Positions 1 through 7,345 of a stretch of 14,359 nt of DNA are shown here, piece after piece. This DNA is from Hyphomicrobiales bacterium (GTDB lineage: Bacteria; Pseudomonadota; Alphaproteobacteria; Rhizobiales; Devosiaceae), in assembly GCA_026989045.1 (NCBI GenBank), contig JALSJY010000171.1, forward strand, positions 1-14,359, read 5' to 3'. Below the pieces are notes generated by a model. The model was not told the origin of the DNA. It was given only the letters and a program-made list of their open reading frames with translations, and made no database searches. The stretch's first letter is position 1. The number at the start of each line of letters is the position of its first letter. Both the position numbers and the translations under genes were made by a program.

Positions 1-841
1 CTTTGTATGGAATGCGTGGGAAGTTTTGTGTGATGGTCTTGCCTTTAGAAAACTCTTCAAATATTCCACGTAAAACTGGCTCAATCGCCTCAAAAACTTC
101 GTCTTGAGTTACGAAACTCATTTCCATATCAAGCTGATAGAACTCACCCGGTGAGCGATCTGCTCTTGCGTCTTCATCACGAAAACATGGAGCGATTTGG
201 AAATATTTATCAAAGCCCGACATCATAAGCATTTGCTTAAATTGTTGTGGTGCTTGGGGAAGCGCATAAAACTTTCCAGGGTGAACACGTGATGGCACTA
301 AGAAATCCCTTGCCCCTTCTGGTGAAGATGCCGTTAGGATTGGGGTTTGAATTTCATTAAACCCTTGCTCGACCATTCTTTTACGAATTGAAGCGATAAT
401 TTGCCCTCGTTTAATAATATTATTATGAATACGCTCACGCCTAAGATCCAAATAGCGATATTTTAATCTGGTTTCTTCAGGATATTCTTGCTCACCAAAT
501 ACTGGCATTGGCAATTCTTTTGCCTCGCCTAAAATTTCAATGTCACGAATAAATATTTCAATTTCACCTGTAGCAAGGTTTTTATTAACAGCCTCACTAT
601 CTCGCGCTTTCACTTCACCGTCAATTTTTATAACCCATTCAGAGCGAATGGTTTCAGCTAATGAAAAAGCATCAGAATCAGGATCGATAACACATTGTGT
701 TAAGCCATAATGATCTCGAAGATCAATGAATAACAGGCCGCCATGGTCTCTTACACGGTGAACCCAACCGCTTAGCCGAACGCTTTGTCCAACATTTTGA
801 GAGTTTAATTGCGAGCAGTTATGAGAGCGATAAATATGCAT
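1..841 (-). CDS. aspS: Aspartyl-tRNA synthetase, N-terminal 280 residues (3' end outside window)
   Basis: This enzyme charges tRNA with aspartate in the cytoplasm and is a class II synthetase. Reading the minus strand from the ATG at 841 gives MHIYRSHNCSQ, then an OB-fold anticodon-binding domain (about residues 15-105, including GWVHRVRDHGG and ATGEIEI). The start of the catalytic core follows: YRYLDLRR, EIQTPILTASSPEGARDFLVPSR, the QQFKQMLMMSGFD helix, and motif 2 as FRDEDARADRSPGEFYQLD. The SPGEFYQ version of motif 2 is what I know from alphaproteobacteria; gammaproteobacteria have QPEFTQ. The coding region runs off the left edge, so roughly half of the usual ~590 residues is seen. His33 in RDHGG matches the position linked to relaxed tRNA choice in non-discriminating bacterial AspRS (E. 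coli has Leu there), which fits the gatCAB genes in this window. An AAGG Shine-Dalgarno lies about 10 nt upstream. The gene is divergent from rnd. Confidence 0.97.
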   Translation of the reverse strand, partial: MHIYRSHNCSQLNSQNVGQSVRLSGWVHRVRDHGGLLFIDLRDHYGLTQCVIDPDSDAFSLAETIRSEWVIKIDGEVKARDSEAVNKNLATGEIEIFIRDIEILGEAKELPMPVFGEQEYPEETRLKYRYLDLRRERIHNNIIKRGQIIASIRKRMVEQGFNEIQTPILTASSPEGARDFLVPSRVHPGKFYALPQAPQQFKQMLMMSGFDKYFQIAPCFRDEDARADRSPGEFYQLDMEMSFVTQDEVFEAIEPVLRGIFEEFSKGKTITQNFPRIPYK

Positions 842-864
842 AGTAATATTGCCTTAAAAAATGA

Positions 865-893
865 GTTATAGCGCTGGAAAAAGCGCATGTAAG
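865..893 (-). promoter_or_regulatory. Candidate aspS promoter
   Basis: On the minus strand CTTACA (888-893) is followed after 17 bp by TATAAC (865-870). The -10 is preceded by GC, giving GCTATAAC, close to the alphaproteobacterial housekeeping -10. Transcription would start near 858, leaving a short leader before the ATG at 841. The spacer holds a 5-bp dyad (GCGCT at 871-875, AGCGC at 882-886). The call is by eye only. Confidence 0.4.
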
Positions 894-911
894 CAATGAT
901 TTGTCAAGCAT

Positions 912-939
912 TTGCGTAAAAAACTAAAAAACCCATAAT
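912..939 (+). promoter_or_regulatory. Weak candidate rnd promoter
   Basis: TTGCGT (912-917) and CATAAT (934-939) are spaced by 16 bp in the divergent aspS/rnd gap. This predicts a leader of roughly 80 nt before the rnd ATG at 1025. Both hexamers are imperfect and no second line of evidence is visible. Confidence 0.25.
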
Positions 940-1024
940 TTCCTTAACTTACATGACTTGCGCACTGGTAAATAAAGTTAACATCTGCTAACTATTTCTG
1001 AGGGAATAAGAAAAAGCAGAAAAT

Positions 1025-2203
1025 ATGGAAATTATTACTAAAACTAGTGAGTTAGAAAATTACTGCCAACAGGCCGCCGATTTTGATTTTATCACAATAG
1101 ATACTGAGTTTTTACGTGAAAGCACCTATTGGCCGATATTATGCCTTATTCAGGCCGCCACCACTGACAGAGCGGTAATAATTGACCCGCTTGAAAACGG
1201 ATTAGATCTAACGCCATTTTTTGAACTGCTTTCTAATAAAAATATCGTAAAGGTATTCCACGCGGCAAGACAAGATATTGAAATATTCGTAAAACTAACA
1301 GGTAATGTTCCACAATCCACTTTTGATACCCAGATTGCTGCCAGTGTATGTGGTTTTGGCGATAGTATCTCTTATGATAATTTGGTTCGCTCTATTGTTG
1401 GCGCACAAATTGACAAAAGCTCTCGCTTTACTGATTGGTCTGCAAGGCCACTTACAAACAAACAACTTGCCTATGCCTTGGCTGATGTTACCCACCTGCG
1501 AGATATTTACACTCATTTGATTGAAAAAATACAAAAAAATAACCGCCATACTTGGGTGCAAGATGAAAATTTAGCACTTGCTAGCAAAGATACTTATATA
1601 GTTCGGCCTAAAGACGCATGGAAACGATTAAAGACGAAAGTGCACCGCCCTCGTGACTTGGCCGCACTAAAATTACTTGCACAATGGCGAGAGCAAAAAG
1701 CGCAAGATAAGAATTTGCCAAGAGGTAGAATATTAAAAGATGATGCAATTATTGAATTGGCGGTGCAGCGCCCCACAAGTGCAGAAAAATTTGAAAGACT
1801 AAGAGCAGTCCCACGCGGCTTTTCTCGCTCAAGCGCAACCAATGAAATAGTTAGCCTGATTAAACAGGTTATAAGCCTGCAAAGTGATCAGCTACCACAA
1901 GTAGCTAAGCGCAATAATAGCCCATCTCCAAAGGGGCCTATTGGCGATTTAATCAGAGTGTTGTTGAAATCTATATCTGAGCGTGAAGGTGTGGCATCAA
2001 AAATTTTGGCTACATCAAGCGATATAGATCAATTAGTTTTATGTGATGATGCAGATGTGCCAGCATTAAAGGGCTGGAGAAGAGAAATATTTGGCCAAAA
2101 AGCCTTAGCAATTAAGCATGGAAAACTGGCATTAGCTGCAACCCCAAATGGAATAATTGAAATTCCTATTGATCAACCAACACCTCAAAAGAGCAGAAAT
2201 TAG
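1025..2203 (+). CDS. rnd: Ribonuclease D
   Basis: This is a 3'-5' exoribonuclease of the DEDDy family that trims tRNA precursors and other stable RNA ends. The 392-residue protein carries the full catalytic set: Asp26 and Glu28 in ITIDTEFLRE, Asp84 in HAARQDIEIF, and Tyr150/Asp154 in YALADVTHL. A DTQIAA motif lies near residue 101. An HRDC domain follows (about 208-285: RPRDLAALKLLAQWRE through PRGFSRSS), then a C-terminal helical region. The length is usual for RNase D. The start fits the family, since the exonuclease domain begins within the first residues, but the Shine-Dalgarno is poor: AGGGAA at 1001-1006 is too far away and only AGCAGA is near. The gene is divergent from aspS. Its last 38 bp overlap the 3' end of the convergent ppx gene. 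Confidence 0.95.
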   Translation: MEIITKTSELENYCQQAADFDFITIDTEFLRESTYWPILCLIQAATTDRAVIIDPLENGLDLTPFFELLSNKNIVKVFHAARQDIEIFVKLTGNVPQSTFDTQIAASVCGFGDSISYDNLVRSIVGAQIDKSSRFTDWSARPLTNKQLAYALADVTHLRDIYTHLIEKIQKNNRHTWVQDENLALASKDTYIVRPKDAWKRLKTKVHRPRDLAALKLLAQWREQKAQDKNLPRGRILKDDAIIELAVQRPTSAEKFERLRAVPRGFSRSSATNEIVSLIKQVISLQSDQLPQVAKRNNSPSPKGPIGDLIRVLLKSISEREGVASKILATSSDIDQLVLCDDADVPALKGWRREIFGQKALAIKHGKLALAATPNGIIEIPIDQPTPQKSRN

Positions 2204-3707
2204 CGGCCTGTGCTAATTGAGCAAGGCGATTGTTTAGATGATTTCCATCTAAAAAGGCCAAATCTTTAGGCAAAATCAGCTGTAAAACACCATTCTTTAC
2301 TCTGAAATAAACCTGTTCTAATATTCCGCTCATTCCTGCAGATAGTGGAAAAGCCACACGAAAAATTCCAGCAATAACTCTAGCTCTGCTGTTAGCATCA
2401 CCTTTAGACAAGAGCAGCAAGTCATCGGAAGAATATTTTCTCTTTAATCCCATATATCGATACATCAATATTTGTGCCAAATATGCCCTATCAGCATGAT
2501 CTATGCCAATTAAAGCGCCATAAGCTACCAGATTAACGCTCTGCTCACCCCGATAATCTGGGTGGCCGCGCCAGCCAATATCAGCCAATAAACAAGCCGC
2601 TTTTCGTAAGCGTTTTTGCTGATCTGTCTCATTCTTTTCATAGGCCTTATAAAAACTATCAGTAAACTCTATCAATTCTTTTGAATGTTTTGGCGATCTT
2701 GCGCGCAAAATAGACATTTCCTCACAAAGCTGAAGTAATGGGTCACTGTTTTTTTCACTATCATCTAAAAGAGAATATAAATAACCCTCCCTCACCCCTA
2801 AAGTAGAAAAAATTAGTTTTTTAAAATTACCCGCTATTAAAATATTGCGCAAAACGACTGCACCAAATGGTAATAATTTCCGACGTGAAGAGCTAACTAA
2901 TTCAGCTCCAGAATAACTCCCACTTTCCTTATGTTCGCCGATAATTTCATCACAAAATTCAATCATATTATTAGCATCAACTTGATAATTTAATATCATG
3001 TGAAGCGGGTAGTTATGAAATATTTGGTGTAATTTTGCTAACGCCCTCCATGATCCACCGATAGCGTAAAAAGTCTCAGCAACAGCCAGATTATGCAAAT
3101 ATGGTTGGATTTTTTCTTTTACAATTTTATCTGCCAGTATAAGATCATAGCCACTATTTTCAGCCAATCTAATAACACCAAGCTCAAAAGTTTCTTCATC
3201 ACTTACATTGCCATTATCTAAGCAAGCTAACTCAAGTGATCCACCACCCAGATCACCTACAATTTTCACTTGACTCACACTGGATTTATAAATGCCCGCA
3301 TAAGCACCAAGCGCTGCATAATAGGCTTCTTGTTTTCCACTTAAAATTTGAACCTTAACACCTGTGATTTTCTCTACTTTTAGCGCAAAGTCTTTGCCAT
3401 TTTTTGCTTCGCGCACCGCAGAAGTCGCGACACAATAAATATTTTCTACCTGCATCAACTTAATCACCAAGGCAAAGCGACGCATTGTTTTAAGCGCTTT
3501 TTGCATATTATCTTCATTAAGCAGGCCAGTCAAAGCAACTCCCTGACCCAATGCACAAGCAGATTTTTCATTATATAGCGGAGTTAGCGCACGTGTCTGA
3601 CGTTCATAAATCACCATACGAATAGAGTTTGAGCCAATATCAAGCACGGCAACTGGTGAGTGACCTTTTATGCGCCCTTGAGCTTTTTTATCAACTTTTT
3701 GACGCAT
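2166..3707 (-). CDS. ppx: Exopolyphosphatase / pppGpp phosphohydrolase (Ppx/GppA family)
   Basis: The 513-residue protein belongs to the actin-like ATPase superfamily. It removes terminal phosphate from polyphosphate and/or converts pppGpp to ppGpp; sequence alone does not settle which. The phosphate 1 motif is VAVLDIGSNSIRM (19-31), followed by CVATSAVREAKNG (92-104), a catalytic Glu127 in SGKQEAYYA, the phosphate 2 motif GDLGGGSLELA (151-161), and FYAIGGSWRALAKLH (213-227). The C-terminal helical/HD-like region includes LADIGWRGHPDYRG (374-387). The ATG lies 17 bp inside the 3' end of hdaA, so translation is probably coupled in a perM-hdaA-ppx operon. In rhizobial genomes, as I recall them, polyphosphate kinase (ppk) sits between hdaA and ppx; here it is absent. 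The 3' end overlaps rnd by 38 bp. Confidence 0.93.
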   Translation of the reverse strand: MRQKVDKKAQGRIKGHSPVAVLDIGSNSIRMVIYERQTRALTPLYNEKSACALGQGVALTGLLNEDNMQKALKTMRRFALVIKLMQVENIYCVATSAVREAKNGKDFALKVEKITGVKVQILSGKQEAYYAALGAYAGIYKSSVSQVKIVGDLGGGSLELACLDNGNVSDEETFELGVIRLAENSGYDLILADKIVKEKIQPYLHNLAVAETFYAIGGSWRALAKLHQIFHNYPLHMILNYQVDANNMIEFCDEIIGEHKESGSYSGAELVSSSRRKLLPFGAVVLRNILIAGNFKKLIFSTLGVREGYLYSLLDDSEKNSDPLLQLCEEMSILRARSPKHSKELIEFTDSFYKAYEKNETDQQKRLRKAACLLADIGWRGHPDYRGEQSVNLVAYGALIGIDHADRAYLAQILMYRYMGLKRKYSSDDLLLLSKGDANSRARVIAGIFRVAFPLSAGMSGILEQVYFRVKNGVLQLILPKDLAFLDGNHLNNRLAQLAQAANFCSFEVLVDQ

Positions 3708-4410
3708 CAGACGTATTCATTTCTCTTATTTCAAGCGCTTCAGATGCTAGCTTTCTTGTGATTGGCTTACCTTTTGAAAGGGCAATTTCGTCCATAAGGG
3801 CAACCAAGGCAACAACCTCCTCACTAGAGCGCTCCATACGTGAAATCAGATAACCTATTATTTTAGGATCTACAATAATCTGCCTGTCATCAAATAGTTT
3901 AATAAACATTTGGCTCAATTGTGCATCATCAGGAGTGGCGACATTAAAGCTTGTAGCAAGGCGAGCGCGAGAAATTACATCAGCTGTTTTATATGGCCAT
4001 TGTGAAATTGGCTTAACAGCAGTCATTAACACGGGGCGAGAAGCGCGAATTGATTGATTCAAAAGATGAAATAAACCATGCTCATCAAAGCCATGTTGGT
4101 CAATATTTTCAAGCAAAACTGGCTGAACACCTCCGTGTTTTGTTAATTTCTCAAGCATATCATTAGTAACAATAATAGCGTTGCTTTTTTCTTGCCAAAT
4201 AGCAGCTAAATGAGATTTTCCAGATTTTGGCGGGCCAAAAATTATTGTCATTGGTGAACGCCAATTAGGAAATGAAATAACATGTTCAAACGCCATGCTA
4301 TTAGCATCACTAACAATAAAATTTTCAAGACTTAATGAAGGAACATGCCCAAGATCTAGAGCAAATTGTTTGCTTTGCTTAAAATTAGTATTCTTTGGTA
4401 TTCCGCTCAC
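3691..4410 (-). CDS. hdaA: DnaA regulatory inactivator, HdaA-type AAA+ protein
   Basis: HdaA is the alphaproteobacterial counterpart of Hda. With the DNA-loaded sliding clamp it promotes hydrolysis of DnaA-bound ATP and so limits re-initiation. The 239-residue protein opens with a clamp-binding-like segment QFALDLGHVP (15-24). Walker A is GPPKSGKS (59-66) and the Walker B region is PVLLENID (97-104), followed by FDEHGLFHLLN. Sensor 1 is VLMTA (127-131), an arginine-finger region lies at DVISRARL (144-151), and a sensor 2 region at SRMERS (190-195). The protein lacks the DnaA DNA-binding domain. The start is GTG at 4408-4410, overlapping the perM stop as GTGA. It is preferred because the clamp motif needs it and the next Met is residue 39. 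In Walker B the catalytic position is Asn (ENID); E. coli Hda, from memory, has DNIE, so this need not mean loss of activity. Confidence 0.88.
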   Translation of the reverse strand: MSGIPKNTNFKQSKQFALDLGHVPSLSLENFIVSDANSMAFEHVISFPNWRSPMTIIFGPPKSGKSHLAAIWQEKSNAIIVTNDMLEKLTKHGGVQPVLLENIDQHGFDEHGLFHLLNQSIRASRPVLMTAVKPISQWPYKTADVISRARLATSFNVATPDDAQLSQMFIKLFDDRQIIVDPKIIGYLISRMERSSEEVVALVALMDEIALSKGKPITRKLASEALEIREMNTSDASKS

Positions 4411-5486
4411 TTTTTCTTCTTCTTTTCTGTGGCGCCAAGGTAAAGCGTACTGGTTTCATATTTGCTTATTCCAAACCTTACTAAAACACCAATAATAGCC
4501 ACTAATGGCACAGCTAATAACAGGCCAACAAAGCCAAAGATCAACCCGCAAGCAAATAACGCAAACATTAACCAAACTGGGTGAATACCAATATTTTTAC
4601 CAACTAATTTTGGGTATAGGATATTCCCCTCTAAAAACTGCCCAACCATGAATATTGCAAAAACAGCGCCAACCATAATCCAGTCTGGCCAAAACTGCAC
4701 TAAAGCAATACCAATCGAGAGAACTAAACCAATAGAAAACCCAACATAGGGAATGAAGCTTAATAGGCCAGCAATAAGACCAATTACTAGGCCAAAATTT
4801 AAACCCATTAAAGTAAGTGAAGCGGCATAAAAGATCGCTAGCAAAATTACTACGCTAGATTGCCCGCGGATTACCCCTGCCATAGCTTTATCTATGTTTT
4901 TGAAAACACCACGGATTTCATCTCTATAATCACGAGGTAGCAAATTATCGGCTTTTTTGACAATATTATCCCAATCAGCAAGCAGATAAAAAGCTACAAC
5001 TGGGGTAATAATAAGCAATCCAAACACATTAAGCATTGTCATGCCGCTTTGCATTATTTGCGCAAGAACACTGCCAGCAACACCAATCCCCTGCCCTAAA
5101 AATTGAGATATTTCATCTTCAAATTGCGCAACTCGTTCTGCCCCAACAAAAGAATAAATGTTTGGCAACCATTGATTTACTATTGCCTGCAATTGCAAAA
5201 CATAATGCGGTAATTTTTCTGCGAGACCGACAATCTGTTGAATAAGCAGTGGCACAACAAGCAATAATGCGCCAACAAACAACAAAGTTACTACTATTAT
5301 CACACTAATAGTTGCCCAAAGACGGCTAAATTTCCACTTTTCTAATCTATCTGCAACAGGGTCAAGTAAATAAGCTAATACCATGCCCACAACAAAAGGT
5401 AGCATAATTGACTTAAACACCCATAGGAATAATATTAGCAGAACAGCAAAAACGCCCCATATTTTTAACTGATTTTTTATAGGCAT
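4407..5486 (-). CDS. perM: AI-2E/PerM family membrane transporter
   Basis: This is a 359-residue inner-membrane protein of the AI-2E transporter (PerM/TqsA/YhhT) family. An N-terminal pair of membrane segments (about 11-42) is followed by another near 57-82, then a soluble helical stretch (83-150) and a C-terminal membrane bundle (about 152-345). Family motifs include FYLLADWD near 166, LSFIPYVGFSIG near 243, and GNILYPKLVGKNIGIHPVWL near 288. The substrate cannot be told from sequence; members export autoinducer-2 or act as ion antiporters. The tail is five lysines. The start at 5486 is backed by a clear GAGGAAG Shine-Dalgarno about 8 nt upstream. It is the first gene of perM-hdaA-ppx, with a 4-bp overlap to hdaA. 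PerM next to HdaA is, as I recall, a recurrent alphaproteobacterial arrangement, but no functional link is proven. Confidence 0.9.
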   Translation of the reverse strand: MPIKNQLKIWGVFAVLLILFLWVFKSIMLPFVVGMVLAYLLDPVADRLEKWKFSRLWATISVIIVVTLLFVGALLLVVPLLIQQIVGLAEKLPHYVLQLQAIVNQWLPNIYSFVGAERVAQFEDEISQFLGQGIGVAGSVLAQIMQSGMTMLNVFGLLIITPVVAFYLLADWDNIVKKADNLLPRDYRDEIRGVFKNIDKAMAGVIRGQSSVVILLAIFYAASLTLMGLNFGLVIGLIAGLLSFIPYVGFSIGLVLSIGIALVQFWPDWIMVGAVFAIFMVGQFLEGNILYPKLVGKNIGIHPVWLMFALFACGLIFGFVGLLLAVPLVAIIGVLVRFGISKYETSTLYLGATEKKKKK

Positions 5487-5518
5487 ATTGTTCTTCCTCT
5501 TGCCCTAAATATAATTTA

Positions 5519-5531
5519 GCGCTATCAGCGC
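5519..5531. repeat. Small GC dyad in the perM/purM divergent gap
   Basis: GCGCT-ATC-AGCGC is a perfect 5-bp inverted repeat with a 3-nt loop, in an otherwise AT-rich gap of 100 bp. A similar GCGCT/AGCGC pair occurs at 871-886 in the aspS/rnd gap. On the minus strand it abuts TAAATT, a possible perM -10. It may be an operator or part of overlapping divergent promoters; the role is a guess. Confidence 0.3.
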
Positions 5532-5586
5532 CTTATGATTACCTTATAGCCTGTTCTTATTCATCAACCAAGCAATAGATATAATA

Positions 5587-6657
5587 ATGTCAAAAAACAA
5601 ACATTTACCAAATTCTCTTTCATATAAACAAGCAGGTGTTGATATTGATGCTGGCAATCAGCTTGTTGAAAATATCAAGCCCATGGTGAAATCAACAAGG
5701 CGCGCGGGCGCAGACGGAGAAATTGGCGGCTTTGGTGGCCTATTCGATCTTAAATCAGCAGGCTTTAAAGACCCGATTTTAGTTGCGTCCAACGATGGGG
5801 TAGGCACAAAACTTCGCATAGCAATTGAAACAAATATTCATGACACTATCGGCATCGACCTTGTTGCTATGTGCGTTAATGACATCATTGTTCAGGGCGC
5901 AGAGCCGCTGTTTTTCTTGGATTATTTTGCAACAGGCAAGCTTGATGTAGAGGTCGCAACGAATATTATTTCAGGCATTGCAAATGGTTGCAAACAAGCA
6001 AATTGCGCCCTTATTGGCGGCGAAACAGCTGAAATGCCATCAATGTATCATGGCGATGATTATGATTTAGCTGGCTTTTGTGTTGGTGCAGCTGAGCGTA
6101 GCAATTTATTGCCAGTAAAAGATTTAAAATCAGGCGATGCGCTGATTGCTCTGGCTTCTTCTGGCGCTCATTCAAATGGTTATTCTTTAATAAGAAAAAT
6201 TGTAGAGTTAAGTGGGTTAGACTGGCAAGACAAAGCACCATTTGACACTGATAAAACACTTGCACAAAGCCTTTTAACTCCAACTAAGATATATGTAAAA
6301 TCCATTTTATCAGCCTTAGAAAAATCACTGGATATAAAAGCCTTAGCTCATATTACTGGTGGTGGATTTAGCGAAAATATTCCGCGTGTTTTGCCCAGCC
6401 ACCTAAGTGCTAGAATCGACTTGTCTACAATAAACCCTACCCCTGTTTTTGGCTGGTTAGCAAAAACAGGAGGCGTTGAAGAGAGCGAAATGTTACGCAC
6501 TTTCAATTGTGGCATAGGCATGCTTTTGGTCGTGCCGCAAGATGATGCTGATGAAATTATCACTCACTTTAATAATGCTGGTGAAACTGCCTATTTAGTT
6601 GGCTCACTTATAGAAAAAACAGATGAAGCAGTAATTTTTGAGGGGTCATTATCTTAA
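5587..6657 (+). CDS. purM: Phosphoribosylformylglycinamidine cyclo-ligase (AIR synthetase)
   Basis: PurM catalyses the ATP-dependent ring closure of FGAM to aminoimidazole ribonucleotide, the fifth step of de novo purine synthesis. The 356-residue protein is full length. Its landmarks are SLSYKQAGVDIDAGN (11-25), GGFGGLFDL, SNDGVGTKL (ATP/substrate loop, near 68-76), GIDLVAMCVNDIIVQGAEPLFFLDY (about 89-113), GGETAEMPSMYHG, SGAHSNGYSLIRK and HITGGGFSENIPRVLP. The ATG at 5587 aligns with the family start (SLSYK near residue 11), although no clear Shine-Dalgarno precedes it, only AT-rich sequence. The stop codon TAA shares its last base with the purN start (TAATG), so the two genes should be translationally coupled. 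The gene is divergent from perM. Confidence 0.98.
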   Translation: MSKNKHLPNSLSYKQAGVDIDAGNQLVENIKPMVKSTRRAGADGEIGGFGGLFDLKSAGFKDPILVASNDGVGTKLRIAIETNIHDTIGIDLVAMCVNDIIVQGAEPLFFLDYFATGKLDVEVATNIISGIANGCKQANCALIGGETAEMPSMYHGDDYDLAGFCVGAAERSNLLPVKDLKSGDALIALASSGAHSNGYSLIRKIVELSGLDWQDKAPFDTDKTLAQSLLTPTKIYVKSILSALEKSLDIKALAHITGGGFSENIPRVLPSHLSARIDLSTINPTPVFGWLAKTGGVEESEMLRTFNCGIGMLLVVPQDDADEIITHFNNAGETAYLVGSLIEKTDEAVIFEGSLS

Positions 6658-7250
6658 TGAGTGACAAAAAAAATACAGTGATATTTATTTCTGGCCGTGG
6701 CTCAAACATGCAAAAGCTGATTGAGGCGGCAAGTGATGCAAATTATCCTGCAAAAATTATTGGCGTTATCTCTAACAAACGTGACGCGCAGGGTTTGGAG
6801 TTTGCCAAAAAAGCGGATATAAAAACTGCTGTTATCTCACCAAAAGATTACAAAAACAAAGCTGATACTGATGCCGCAATTAGCTCACTATTAGAGAGTT
6901 GGGACGTAGATTTAATATGTCTAGCTGGATATATGCGCCTGCTTGGCGCTGAGTTCTGCCAAAAATGGCAAGGGAAAATCATCAACATACACCCCTCGCT
7001 TTTGCCGCAATTTAAGGGGCTGAACACCCATCAAAGGGCAATTGATTCGCAAGCAAGTGATCACGGCTGCACGGTGCATTTTGTAACGGTGGATATGGAT
7101 AGCGGCCCCATTATCGGGCAGATAATTGTTCCACTTCAAAATGATGACACAAAAGAAAAATTAGAAAAGCGAGTGCTAATAGCAGAGCATAATCTTTATC
7201 CTTGGGCATTAGCACAAGTCGCATCTGGTGAGGTTAATTTTTCTGATTAA
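6657..7250 (+). CDS. purN: Phosphoribosylglycinamide formyltransferase (GAR transformylase)
   Basis: PurN transfers a formyl group from 10-formyltetrahydrofolate to GAR, the third step of de novo purine synthesis. The 197-residue protein is of normal length. The phosphate-binding N terminus is ISGRGSNMQKLI (11-22). The folate-site region is LICLAGYMRLL (86-96). The catalytic residues line up with E. coli Asn106, His108, His137 and Asp144 as Asn110 and His112 (NIHPSLLPQFKG), His141 (TVHFV) and Asp148 (DMDSGPII), with the same Asn-His and His-Asp spacing. It overlaps purM by one base and is the last gene of the purMN operon. No strong terminator follows, only an AT-rich palindrome at 7259-7275. 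Confidence 0.97.
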   Translation: MSDKKNTVIFISGRGSNMQKLIEAASDANYPAKIIGVISNKRDAQGLEFAKKADIKTAVISPKDYKNKADTDAAISSLLESWDVDLICLAGYMRLLGAEFCQKWQGKIINIHPSLLPQFKGLNTHQRAIDSQASDHGCTVHFVTVDMDSGPIIGQIIVPLQNDDTKEKLEKRVLIAEHNLYPWALAQVASGEVNFSD

Positions 7251-7258
7251 ATAACCCC

Positions 7259-7275
7259 TATCAAAAATTTTGATA
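7259..7275. repeat. AT-rich perfect palindrome after purN
   Basis: TATCAAAA-A-TTTTGATA is a perfect 8-bp inverted repeat around one base. It lies 9 bp after the purN stop and about 70 bp before the DMT transporter start. No U-tract follows, so it is a poor intrinsic terminator. The symmetry and position upstream of a transporter gene are more like an operator, but no regulator gene is adjacent. Confidence 0.35.
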
Positions 7276-7345
7276 CACACTATCACAAAAAACATCTCGA
7301 CATATTTTTTGCCTAGAGTTAGCCTCTTCCGATTCGGAGAAAAAT

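Noticed and set aside
1295..1561. Minus-strand open frame inside rnd
   Set aside because: It lies wholly under the DEDDy catalytic domain of RNase D; nothing supports it as a gene.
5580..5585. Perfect TATAAT just before the purM ATG
   Set aside because: Transcription from it would start at or after the ATG, no -35 is seen at proper spacing, and the family alignment supports the ATG at 5587.
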